Positions 46,345 through 57,130 of a stretch of DNA of 64,000 nucleotides are shown one piece after another. Position numbers and translations under genes: made by a program. The DNA is taken from NCBI RefSeq assembly GCF_023065955.2, contig NW_026622930.1, forward strand, positions 16,159,449 to 16,223,448, given 5' to 3'. How positions within the stretch are numbered: position 1 is the first letter of the stretch; the number at the start of each line of letters is the position of its first letter. Below the pieces are notes generated by a model. It had not been told where the DNA came from, searched no databases, and was given only the letters and a program-made list of their open reading frames with translations. This DNA comes from Ursus arctos. Its lineage: Eukaryota > Chordata > Mammalia > Carnivora > Ursidae.

Positions 46345-47012
46345 TACTCTAGCCTCCTCAGGCTCCCCTCCTTCCTTCCTATTCCTCCCAAGATCTATTC
46401 TCAGCAGCCGCCAGAAGGATTGATTTAAACTCAGGTCAGATCTAGTTACTTGTCTGCCCACAGCCAATTACTAACATCCTGTCTTCCCCAAAATAGCATC
46501 CAAAGTCCATCTGCTGACCTTAAGGCCCCCGAGGACTGTGTTCAGGGCTACCTGTCTAAATTCCTCTCCTAACCCTCCTTCTCTTGGTTCTCTCTCTTAC
46601 TGCCTGTAGTTGTTCCAGAACGTTTCAAGCACACTCCTGCCTTGGCACTTTGGCACTTCCTGTCCTCTAGACTGACCTTTTCCCGGGGATGCACATGACT
46701 CAGTCCCTTCGGTACACAGGTCTGTCCAGTGACACACTCACTAGGGGGGGTCTTCCCCAACCCCCCTATATAAAACAGCCACCACATCCCCCCATCTCTC
46801 TCCATCACCATTCTCAGCCTTATTTTTCTTCATTACTGCTACCTGACATATTACATCTACGGGTTTCTTTGTTTTGGTCAGTCTGCTCTCACTACAATGG
46901 AAGTTCTGTGAGACCTGGGGCTTGTTTACATGTTATCTCTAGTGGGTGGAAAAGTGCCTGGCACATAGGTACTCCATAAATATTTGTTGAATTAATGAAA
47001 AAATGAAAGGAT
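46345..47012 (+). mobile_element. L2 LINE, ORF2 end and 3' UTR, sense
   Basis: Blocks in L2 order: 'aactcaggtcagatctagttac', 'aatagcatccaaagtccatctgctgaccttaaggcc', 'ctcctgccttggcactttggcacttcctg', 'cctatataaaacagccacca', 'ctgacatattacatctacgggtttc', 'gtgcctggcacataggtactccataaatatttgttgaat' and a final 'gaaaaaatgaaagg'. The coding part is broken by stops. Confidence 0.85.
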
Positions 47013-48009
47013 AAATCAGTGAAAGATTGTGGGATATTCATCACTGTAGTATTTCCACACATCAGGTACTTTCCAATTCTTCTCCTGAGTGAGAATGTCC
47101 CCTTGCATGCAGACAGCATAGAGATATACTCTGGTCATCACTTAAGAGCCATCTCAAGTCACTCTTATTCCCTAAAACTTCCTCTCAATATTTGGCAATC
47201 CTTTTCTTTAAATTCCCAATAAGTCTATTCATCTTAACCAATAATTTATCTACGATTACCCATGGTCTTTTGTTCCTTCTGAGTAGTTTTCATCTGCTGA
47301 ACACAAGTGCTAGTAATTTGTATTTACTCAAACTTCCTTTCCTTTCCTTTCCTTTCATGTATGGTTGTCAATGTAGTGCTATTTAGCAAGAGGTAAATAC
47401 ACACTTGTCACTTGCTTGTGATAAATACTACCTATCATTCTTAAGTAGAAGCAGGAAACAACAATTTATCAAAAAAGTAGTGTTCAATTTTAGTTGAGGC
47501 ATAACTTTTATGCGATGGAATAGCAGATGTAGACATGGAAAGGTAAGCTGGATGTTTCAATATACTGAAAAATGTATAATTTTTCTCTATAGGAATGAGG
47601 AGACATTGGTTATTTCAGATCAATGGAACGGCATGGAAATACTGGTCTTTAGAAGAATAACTCCCACAGTACTGCTTAGGCTAATTGGTTAGAATACAAA
47701 GAGAAGCTGGTTATTCAAAGGCCATCAAAGTTGGTCATGCTGAACCAGGCCACTAGCAGTAGAAACAGAGAAGAGTCATATTTTTTAATGTTCCTCACTT
47801 TTATTCAAGCGTTTACTAACTGGGATCATTGCTGGACCATGCTAGCTATTAAGATTACAAAGATGAGCTTTGAGTTTCACGGACATACCATTAAAATCAC
47901 TTCATTATCTACGCTTTTCCTTTCAGTCCAAGAATTCCAGTTCCTATTTACAATGTCATGATGCATATTCATTAAGACTAACAAAAGTAGTTTACATATC
48001 ATTTTGCAA
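47013..48009. other. Unassigned sequence with a (CCTTT)n tract
   Basis: A (CCTTT)n run of about five units lies at 47333-47356. Otherwise nothing nameable. Confidence 0.45.
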
Positions 48010-48200
48010 TTTAAAAATAGCCCTCATGTGCATTATGTTATTTGATCTCGCAAGAATGCTGGAAAATAAGCTCAGTGGGAAATTCCCTTCAGTTTTCAAT
48101 AAGAAACTGTAGGTCAGATCTGTTAACTAGCCCAAGGTTACACAGACAGCTGCCTGTGGATTTAGAATTGAACCGGTATATCCAAGTTCCAAACACAATA
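48010..48200 (-). mobile_element. MIR SINE, antisense
   Basis: 'gtgcattatgttatttgatctcgcaagaatgctggaaaataagc', 'ttttcaataagaaactgtaggtcag', 'gttaactagcccaaggttacacagacagctgcctgtggatttagaattgaacc' follows the reverse-complement MIR core. Confidence 0.75.
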
Positions 48201-48417
48201 TGGTTTTCTTTAGAATTTTGCTTCACGTATTCTTCTAAAGTTTATGTGAAAGTATATTTTTTCTCTACTGATTCCACTTCAGTTGTCTTCTTCAGAACCT
48301 ATAGTTTATTGTCTAATTCCATTAACTACTTTGTTATTAGTTTTATAAGAGATACCAAGTATGCTGAGTTGTATTATTTTTGTGATATAATTGCCAGGTT
48401 GTAAATACCAAAATTAA

Positions 48418-48420
<3 letters not shown>
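48201..48420. other. Unassigned sequence
   Basis: No named feature. Confidence 0.45.
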
Positions 48421-48456
<36 letters not shown>

Positions 48457-48457
48457 C
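48421..48457. repeat. (CAA)n microsatellite, 12 units
   Basis: Twelve perfect CAA units after an A-rich run. Confidence 0.98.
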
Positions 48458-49559
48458 TAAACTAAGCTTTCTTTTACCAGTTCAAAGCTTCTATTTCTGA
48501 TCTTTTATTTAAAAACTAAGAAAGAAAGGTATTTTAAAGACATATATTTCATAAAGTTATATAATCTGTTGGTTTAAAATTTTTAAATGAAAATGTAGAC
48601 TCTCTAAGTTTGTGTGTACATTTTAAACTTGTTATTTTGTTCAAATAAATTCTCATAATATGAAAAGCTAACAATTAAATTAGATGGAATAGTAAAATAT
48701 AAAATTCTATTGGAAAAGATTAAACTAGAAACTATAGCTCTCATCATTTTTGGTCTGTGAGGTATAATATTGACTATAGCAGAAAAGCAAATCAAACTAT
48801 GAGTATAAACTGACTTGAATTTCAGATATTTGTGACAATGGACATTGGCTCATTATTACAGGTTTTATTTGTTTGTTTGTTTTAAAGAAAGATCATACTT
48901 AAATGCCAAGGTTTAGAAACCTTGGTTTTTTAAATAGCATTTTCCAATAAAAGAAATCAGGGCTCTCTGGAGAAATGGCTGATTCTAGGGCTGGGCTGGA
49001 AATATACAAAATAAACCTCAAGAATCTTGTAGTGCCAGAAAGTAAGGGAGTACTCAAGTAAACAAAAGGTTGGGGATGTAATAAAGGTACATAGGAAACT
49101 GATAGAAAGAGCTCCCAAAGGGCAAACCTAGGATAATTTGAGAAACAAAAGAAATGTAGTATTGTAATGTAACCCAATTATAAAATAAGCATAATGAGAC
49201 CTCACACTTATATAAATAAATAAATCAATGGAAGAGGATGCAAAACTTAAGTTAACCTTTTCTTTATCCCTCTAGATTATAGCTTTCTATATGCAACACA
49301 AATTAAAAATGAGAAAAGAATGGAAGTAGGCACACTATCCTATGAAGCTAATGAAAACATTAGAATTGGGAGTGGAGATAGGAACATCAGGAAGAGTTCA
49401 TATTGGAGAATGAACTCGTACACCTGCGGAAAAGGCTATGTCAGAGAACTGGAAAATTCAAACTGTTGGAGAAGGTCCAACAGATGACTAACGTGAATTA
49501 GTGATTATTAGGCATCACAGGCTTATCGTAGAAGATGGAGTTAGGAAGAGAAGCTGCTC
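48458..49559. other. Unassigned sequence
   Basis: About 1.1 kb, AT-rich. A (AAAT)3 at 49205-49222. No gene. Confidence 0.42.
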
Positions 49560-50490
49560 ATTGTGACATTAACAGTAAGGACAAGTAAGGACACTCCATC
49601 AGCTTATATGCTGTCAAATGCTGTCTAGATCTCATGCCATTCAGAGATGAGTAAACAGAAAAATGAAGAGCTGCATTAGGTCTTTGAAATGATAGTGAAC
49701 AAAAAGAGAAAACAAATATGATTTCAGATGATTCCACCAGAGAATGCTTCTCTGAAGAGCACATCACTGAAAGTGATTTGCTACAGGAATCTGATGAAAC
49801 TTTGAGAAGATTTATATACTGGATATCATGAAAAATGTTGAGATAGAATATAATCACATAAATTTAAGAAACTATAAAGGGATAAAAAGGAGTTGAAATT
49901 AGATGATATGTTTTGAAGAAATTAAGAAAAGAATAAAAGGGAAGCTAAAATGAGTAACAGACATACTATTTTCACCCACAACAGCAAAAGACAGAAGTAA
50001 AAGAGAGGAAATAGTCATCATCAAAGTAAAGGAAAACTTGGACTTCCCCAGAAAGTAAGGAAAAACAGGGATTAAATAACCAGAAATATAATGATACATC
50101 GGTAAAACAATTGGAAGAGAAGCATCATTCAAAAATATACTGAAAACACCCTTTTCCTGAGCTGATACAAAGCTTTAGTGTGTGGATTAAAAAACTCATA
50201 GAACATCATCAAACTTAATACAACAATACCATCATCAATCTGTGGCCTGGAGAATTATTTGAATTTTAAGGGAAAATAAAAAATTAATCTCTCAAGCATC
50301 CAGTCAGTGAAAACATAATACTTACAAAGGAACCATATTCAGAATGATTAAAAGCAACACATGCATGAAGCAGGGAATCTACAGAAGATGATGAATTTGC
50401 AAATTTTGCTGTTTAGATGTTGAAGATGAATCTATAGAATTTTGTAAGACAGAAACTGAACAGAAACCATACAGAGGTATTCATGTAGAA
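49560..50490 (+). pseudogene. Possible HAL1/L1 ORF1-type relic
   Basis: A-rich plus strand with Lys/Glu-rich broken frames. Blocks 'tatactgaaaacacccttttcctgagctgatacaaagctttag', 'cctggagaattatttgaattttaagggaaaataaaaaa' and 'caagcatccagtcagtgaaaacataatacttacaaagg' look like old HAL1-type ORF1 sequence. It is too diverged to define ends or domains. Alternative: unrelated A-rich DNA. Confidence 0.42.
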
Positions 50491-51614
50491 GAATCCAAAT
50501 GATTTTGCTCTCCTTCTGTTGATAAAATAGCTTTGAGGCTTGAAACAATCATTTGATTCTCCTTGTCCCTATTTTCTGCATTTATGAAAAATTGCCACAT
50601 CTCAGTGATGTCAAAGTACTAATTAATATTTTGAAGTCCCACGAACACACTGGCTCTTTTCTCTTTTCCAGAGTACACTATTCAGGAAGGCTTTGACACC
50701 AGGAGTTCCCTAGCCCGTAACCCTTACTCAAAATTGTCACTCCAAAGACTGCAGACTGTTGCTGTTTGATTGTCAGTTTTCCAGTTCAGGCAAAAATACT
50801 TTCATTGATCTCATTTGTATTCAAATGACCGGACACAAAATGAAAGCTGTGGAATTTTCTTGATTTATTTTGCAAATGGGTTTTTCTTCTACAAAGTCTT
50901 TAAAATACTTTTTCTAAGTTGAAACTGTATGATGTATTCATTGACTTCTTCTGTGTTGCCTCTTGCCTCACCACCAGCACATTCCTAGCCTGGTGTTTCC
51001 TGAATGCTATGAAAAAAAAAAAAAAACCCAAAAAACAAAAACAAACAAACAAAAAAAACTTAGTAATTTTCATGCCGTGTTCATCTAATGTTGGAAGACT
51101 CCTTTCAAAAAATACTCTTTAATAAATCAATTTGAGGAACATATGTCCATTCTTGTATAATTGCTGGGGAGGAAAAGCAAATCAAACAAGCCAGCAAAAA
51201 CAACATGCGAATTCGATTCATACCATTCTGACACATAGGTTTTTGTTCTACACAAAGATAATGCGAAATCAAGGTTGTTGAATGAGGCTCCTTAGCTGCC
51301 ATAAGACTAATTCTTAATGAAAACTCCATAAATTGTAAGATCTTCAGAGTATCAAACGAGGGGACTTAAGAAAAAAGGAAGGTGCCATTTTCTGAAATGA
51401 TTTTAAGAAGGTATAAATGACTTACATAAATGAAGAATTCAGAAGCATTCAGAGGCGATCAGGGAATTGGCTAATCATGTTTTTTTTCCTACACATCTTT
51501 ATTAAGCTCTGGAACCAGTGCTAATTAGGATTAGTATGACTTTATATAGCTATATGTTTATAATATTAATAATAAATACTTTGGTAAATGTTTTTCTATG
51601 TCGCCAGTTATTTT
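50491..51614. other. Unassigned sequence with A-rich tract 51010-51060
   Basis: The A-rich tract (A14, CCC, A-rich with C) has no SINE attached. No gene recognised. Confidence 0.42.
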
Positions 51615-51815
51615 TTAAGTGTTTACATGAATTAACTCATTTAATAATTGTATTACCCTGTGAAGTAGGTGCTCTTACTATCATAAGCATTTTCACAGAG
51701 CTTCTATAAATTAAATCATGCCCAGGGCCCCATAAGGTTAGTACATGGTTAAACCTGAAGGTTAAAACAGAATAGTCCGGCTCCAGAGTGCTATTAACAC
51801 AATACTTCACTGGCT
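51615..51815 (-). mobile_element. MIR SINE, antisense
   Basis: 'ttaactcatttaataattgtattaccctgtgaagtaggtgctcttactatcataagcattttcacagagc', then 'gcccagggccccataaggttagtacatgg' and 'acagaatagtccggctccagagtgct' keep MIR reverse-complement order nearly throughout. Confidence 0.8.
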
Positions 51816-52942
51816 TCCTGTAATATAATGGAAATGCCAAATAAGGGTTTAATTTCCCAACTCCATTTTCCTTATTAATTTCATTTGGAAACTTGAAGAC
51901 TGGATGCCAAAATATCTAGTTTTATAAATCTAGTTATTGCTAGCGTCTTGAGAATTTAACTTCATTATTGTGATCCTTATCTTTCAATATCAGACTCCAT
52001 TGACTTTTTAAAGCAAATGCATCAAGTTTTCCATAATTCCAAGACATTGGACTATATGACATTGCTTCAGTTCCTATTATAACTTAGAGGAAAACCTTCA
52101 CAGATTTTAGATCCTTTGAAATATAGAAGACTACTTTCAAATTCCTCTTGCAAGAACCCATTTGGAGGGCATCAATCTTGAACTCCCAATGGATCAGTAC
52201 ATCTGGGAAAGGAAAAATGGTGGTATCTATTATAAATCTAAAGAGAAACTAGGAAGAGCTTCTGCTGGCAACTTAACCCATTACTGCCATTAAACATAAC
52301 CTGGTGTTACTGTATCTTCTAGGGCAGTCTGCTGTATTGAAATTTGCTGCTGCTGCTGCTGGAATCATATCCTGCATGTGACTGCTGGGCGTTTTACTTG
52401 AGGTAACTGCATTCACTAGATCTAGGCACCTTTTCAGAGTCCTTGTTTGTTGGTGATTACTGACCGGGGGCTGGTCAGCAGCCTCTCAGAAGAGCATTTC
52501 ATATTAACTTGACATGACTGCTGAGTAACCCAGACTCCCTTTTATGTTACACAGACAGTGCCCTTCCTGGTTGATTACCAGGAACTAACTCTGGGTCTGC
52601 GTGACATTGGTGCATGCTGCTGACTCATGATTTCTCAAGCACCTTTTATTCAGAGAATGCATGGGAAGTCATTCCTCATCACTGTTTCTATGCAGATCTG
52701 AAGGGATGGAAAGGAAGAACAGAATATTTCTGAACAGGCAATGATCCAGACGAGTTTCAGGATCAATGGACTACACTAACTCCTGAACTTAATGCCATTC
52801 AAGTAGACCCCTCTGAAAGTGTGTGGGTACTCACTGGGCCTACTACATTCTATTGAATATCCTCATGTTCCTCTCTACCCTACTTCTTAGGCCACTGAAT
52901 GAACGGGTAGAAACAACTTCCTTCCAAAGCTTTTAAAGAGCA
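51816..52942. other. Unassigned sequence
   Basis: Contains a short (TGC)5 tract at 52345-52360. No recognisable gene or repeat in 1.1 kb. Confidence 0.42.
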
Positions 52943-53158
52943 GTTTTGTTTTGTTTGGTTTTGTTTTAGAGAAGGAGAGAGAAAGAGAGAGAACACCTGA
53001 GCAGGGAGAGGAGCAGAGGGTGAGTAGGAGAAAGAATCTTAAGCAGGCTGCACACCCTACTTGGAGCTCAATTCAGGGCTCAATCTCATAACTGAGATCA
53101 TGACCAGAGCCGAAATCAAGAGTTGGATGCTTAACTGACTGAGTCACCCAGGTGCCCC
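52943..53158 (-). mobile_element. Older Can-SINE, antisense
   Basis: Reverse-strand head GGGGGCACCTGGGTGACTCAG, CATCCAACTCTTGATTTCGG, GGTCATGATCTCAG and a body ending in a C/A-rich tail (AAACAAAACAAAACTG). No clear target duplication remains. It lies only 86 bases from the next SINE, same orientation. Confidence 0.92.
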
Positions 53159-53244
53159 CAAAAACATGTTGAGATAAGATTTACCAGAAATACAAATCAA
53201 CTTCATTCAAAATATATGCATCAGGTAAAATGTTAACTGTATAT

Positions 53245-53447
53245 ATTTTTTTAAGATTTTTTTAAATTTTAATTTATTCGACAGAGATAGAGACAGCCAG
53301 CGAGAGAGGGAACACAAGCAGGGGGAGTGGGAGAGGAAGAAGCAGGCTCCCAGCGGAGGAGCCTGATGTGGGGCTTGATCCCACAATGCTGGGATTATGC
53401 CCTGAGCCGAAGGCAGACGCCTAACCGCCGTGCCACCCAGGCGCCCC
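53245..53447 (-). mobile_element. Young Can-SINE with perfect 17-bp target-site duplication
   Basis: AAATGTTAACTGTATAT at 53228-53244 and 53448-53464 flank an intact reverse-strand head (GGGGCGCCTGGGTGGCACGG, GCGTCTGCCTTCGGC) and body of the same subtype as the 30.9-kb copy. Confidence 0.97.
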
Positions 53448-53464
53448 AAATGTTAACTGTATAT

Positions 53465-54290
53465 TTGTTGAGAGCTTACACTTTAGATGTTCTGAGTTTT
53501 AAAATTTTTTCTTTAATTTTTATCAATACTTCCTAATTTAAATGAAACTCTATTTACATGAGAATTGACTAAAAATATAACAAATATTTTTAAAAAGGGA
53601 ACGAAGGGTGAATGTAGCCAGAGCATCATTTTGTGAAGAAAAATAAAAATAAAATGTACAGGTTTATCATTTGTAATAATGAAAGTAGCAATAAAGCTAC
53701 AAGCTAAACAGCATGGAGAAAAACCCCATGGAATCTCCATGTGGATATTATCTGCTTAAAGAGGCAAAGAAAATGGCCATGTATAGCTAGTGAAATATAT
53801 TACAGCATGTTGGCCATATGCTGTTTGTTAAAATTCAAATTATGAAATTCATTAGAACGCCAAAAGAAAGGAAAAGGAACCAGAACCCTAGATAAACAGT
53901 AGTCTGACAGATAATTATCACCACATAACCCTTAGCATTTCTTTTATGCCTCCCTCTCTCTCACCAGTCCTAGTCTCTGACTATGTTGAACCTGTGTCTA
54001 AACTTTCTCCATAAAAGAAGCTAAAAAAATACAAACTTGAGATGATTATCTTTCACTTAGGACCAAAGCATAATGATTTCTCTATTTGGCCGAATTACTA
54101 TGGAGATCTGGGTCCTACGAACATCTCCTAGGCAGCACTAGCTCTGCTCTAGGACTGGGTTCCTAAATGCAACAGATCTTCTTTATTGGTGGTTGCTAAT
54201 TTGACATTGAGAGGACAGGACTTGCAGGATTAGAGTCAAAATGACTAATTCCCAAACTACGCTCAGCTGTTTTTAAGGTCTTGGGTTGTG
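53465..54290. other. Unassigned sequence
   Basis: No named feature. Confidence 0.45.
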
Positions 54291-54466
54291 CTGTCTGGGA
54301 TAGTAGCCACCAGCCAGCCACATGTAACTCTTTATATTTAAGTCAATTAAAATGAAGTAAAGTTAAAATTCAGTTCTACCATCACACTAACCACACGTAA
54401 AATGTTCAGATACAGACACACAACATAGCCACCGTTGCAGTAAAGTCTGTTGGACAGTGTTGGTGT
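54291..54466. mobile_element. MER3-like hAT transposon, decayed
   Basis: 'gctgtctgggatagtagccacc', 'agccacatgtaactctttatatttaagtcaattaaaatgaagtaaa', 'cacactaaccacacgtaaaatg', 'gttggacagtgttgg' match the MER3 group with CTGTCCAATA-type inverted ends. Both ends are partly eroded. Confidence 0.65.
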
Positions 54467-54765
54467 ATTCAGAAATGTTTCTTATTTGCAGTGGGCATTT
54501 TTTTTTTTTTAATTCACTTCAAAAAGACTCTGGAAATCCATGACGAATTATGTAAGACTTTTTCTAAAGCAGCTCTTGACCCTCTTTTCCTAAGTCAATA
54601 ATCTATTCTTAGGATGGTTTCTTTTATTGAAGAGATTACACTATTATATATGGATTTCCTTATGTTCCCTATAGCCCTTTACAGTATCTGAATTAATGCC
54701 ATCGCTACTGCAAATTACACTGACACATTCTCACTGCGGTATAGGTTAAAAGAAAACAGTGTCTG
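54467..54765. other. Unassigned, with 13-T run
   Basis: A 13-T run at 54498-54510. Nothing else recognised. Confidence 0.45.
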
Positions 54766-54811
54766 ATAGCTAGCAACATGAGCTATACCAATAGCTCATG
54801 TTGCTAGCTAT
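54766..54811. repeat. Perfect 21-bp inverted repeat with 4-nt loop
   Basis: The left arm (54766-54786) reads ATAGCTAGCAACATGAGCTA plus T. The right arm (54791-54811) is its exact reverse complement. The loop is ACCA. The first part of the right arm recurs imperfectly at 54817-54833 (AATCATGTTGCTCTCTA). Neither flank extends the pairing, so it is a bare 46-nt hairpin. A single-strand template-switch event could create it. Confidence 0.95.
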
Positions 54812-54833
54812 ATCAACAAATCATGTTGCTCTC

Positions 54834-54949
54834 TAAACCAACCAAAAAATCTAGATTTTTCTTCTCATCTTATTTCAGGATCAAGCTTTGGAAGCTTGAC
54901 TGAGCCAAGACAACATCATTCAAATATACCTAGATTCAGTTTTGGTATT
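54834..54949. other. Unassigned
   Basis: No named feature; a short AAGCTTTGGAAGCTT imperfect palindrome at 54883-54897. Confidence 0.5.
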
Positions 54950-55125
54950 CATTTTGTTTATTTAGTTAGTTGGTTGGTTATTAAATTTTAATTCCAGTGT
55001 AGCCATCACTGCAGAGTATAACACACAGATACAACATCCAGTGTTATATTAGTTTTAGGTGTACAATATGGGGATTCAGCAGTTCCCCATATTACTCAGG
55101 GCTCATCAAGATACTCTTGGTGTCC
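54950..55125 (-). mobile_element. L1 3' UTR fragment, antisense
   Basis: 'ttaattccagtgtagcc', 'acatccagtgttatattagttttaggtgtacaatatggggattcagcagttccccatattactcagggctcatcaagatactc' is the reverse complement of the carnivoran L1 3' UTR pattern ('gatgagcactgagtaatg ... gtacacctgaaactaatataacactg'). The tail end is at the left. Confidence 0.82.
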
Positions 55126-56133
55126 ATTCTTGAATGTAAGATACACTAATTATTCAGAAGCTAACAGAGAATCCTAGCTGTTCACCTATATATTCATTAT
55201 GCTCTGTGTGGAAGAAATAAACACCAAGGAGCTCAAACTCTGTCCCTTCCTTGTACTCTACTCAATTGAGGTTGTATTTTGAGCACAATTATTCTGGACC
55301 CATGACCAACTCCAGATTAACAGTCCAAGTTTGTGTGCAGGTGCGTGCATGTAAGTGAAGGATAGGGTGGTCATGGTTCTTCCTCTGACCAGTAAAATTA
55401 TGATGATTATAATTAACCTATTACTGTATTTCAAAACTATCTGATAATACTTCGGGAATGCAGAATCATGGTTGGCCAACTCTTTTTAACCTCCTTTGAA
55501 TAGCTTATAAATGACAGGTGTAGAATAATAATGGTCTCATAATTATCTCATTCCATTCTTCTAACTTTCCCATTTCATGCTTACCAGCCACCAAGTATCG
55601 TGCAAGAATCTGGAAGTACAGAGCTGAATGACACACACATTTTTATTCTTCTGAGTAACCAGCTTGTTAACATTACTTCTCTCCCTAAACTGATCTTTCT
55701 AAGATTGCCAGCCAGCATCTATCAAATAAGGTGAGTTGTTTTTGGTTTTTATTTTTAGCCTTTATCTTCCCTGAATTATGCAGCATTTTACATAGCTATC
55801 TACTCTCTACCCCTTTTAAAATTCTCTCTTTTCTTGTCCTCTGTGGCTCTGCTACTCAAAGTGGAGCCAGCAATGAACTGTGGGTCTGCAAAGTCTTTGC
55901 TCCCAGTCCGTAATGAACCAAGGAGCTTGTGCCAGAATGTAAAGCAACTGTTTAGCTGATTTTTTTCTTTCTTTTCTGGTAGCAGTACTATCTTGATGAA
56001 GAAATTAGTGTGTTGATTTAATTCTAGTACTTGCTTTTTATCTCATCATAGACTGGCAATCTTGGTAGTACTTTTCTATTCCAGGATCATTTCCTAATTC
56101 CTGGTTGCTTCTTTTCTCCCTTTCAATGATAGC
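55126..56133. other. Unassigned sequence
   Basis: About 1 kb without named repeat or credible exon. Confidence 0.42.
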
Positions 56134-56204
<71 letters not shown>

Positions 56205-56221
56205 CACACACACACATATAT
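56134..56221. repeat. Compound (TA)n(CA)n microsatellite
   Basis: About 30 TA units with small breaks (56134-56197), followed by ten CA units (56198-56217). Confidence 0.97.
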
Positions 56222-56939
56222 GCCTTTTCTTAACTATTAACTTCTCCTGACGTTCTTAAACCTTCATATATAGAGAAACAATGAAAGCTCAATACTTGAT
56301 ATTCTATACTTGATACCTTGTTCCCCTTCCTAATTCAAAAAATGCATTATGTGTATGTGGAGTGGGATGGATGGGTGTGCATCAAGTAATATATATAAAC
56401 CGATGCTCACCTGGAAGATTCCAAGTTTTAAGGTGGAGATGACTGGCCATTAAACAGGCTTGGATTCATTAAATTAGTCCCCAGTGTTCTCCATTCTTCT
56501 GGAACCCCAGCTTCTAGCACATATTTTGGCAGGAGAGATGCCCGATTAGTGAAAGAGTATATCGGGAAAGGTGTTCTTAGTCTTGATGTCTATTTACAGA
56601 ATGCCCTCTCCCCACCGTGACCCCCCCAAGATACTTAGCAAATGTTTCATGTCAATATCTTCCCTGTCTGTACTTTAGAACCGTCATTAAAGCAAATATG
56701 TTGTTATTGGTAAGGTGTGAAAAATCGCAAATTTTGTATCTCAAAAACCAGATAAATAAATTTTTCCCAGGGGAAATGGTCATTCTAACATTTGTGCACT
56801 TTTTTCCTCTTCCATATTATACTTCCCTATTAGAAATTGTCATACTCTAATTAAATGTTTTCTTTACATGTCCCGTACCCTCCCTATAATCTTCATACCC
56901 AGAGGACAGATCGAATGAAAGATAATTAACTTTTTATTT
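56222..56939. other. Unassigned sequence
   Basis: No named feature; a 77-codon chance frame at 56617. Confidence 0.45.
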
Positions 56940-57130
56940 TGCCCCTATTACATTCCAGTTATATTACTTACATGCATGACTGACTTTCATCTTCTGCCCA
57001 CTCTCTGGGTGAGATATCATTATTCCCAATGCTTCAGATGAAGATTTTCAGACACAGAGAGATTAAGTATTTTGCTTGAATAAGAACTAGAACGGTCATG
57101 ATTCATACCAGGAACTTTCGATTCAGACGT
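56940..57130 (-). mobile_element. MIR SINE, antisense
   Basis: 'ccctattacattccagttatattacttacatgcatgac', 'gggtgagatatcattattcccaatgcttcagatgaagattttcagacacagagagattaagtattttgcttga' and 'agaacggtcatgattcataccaggaac' keep reverse-complement MIR order. Confidence 0.78.

Noticed and set aside
54766..54811. microRNA precursor
   Set aside because: A 21-bp stem with a 4-nt loop and no flanking pairing is too short for a canonical pre-miRNA.
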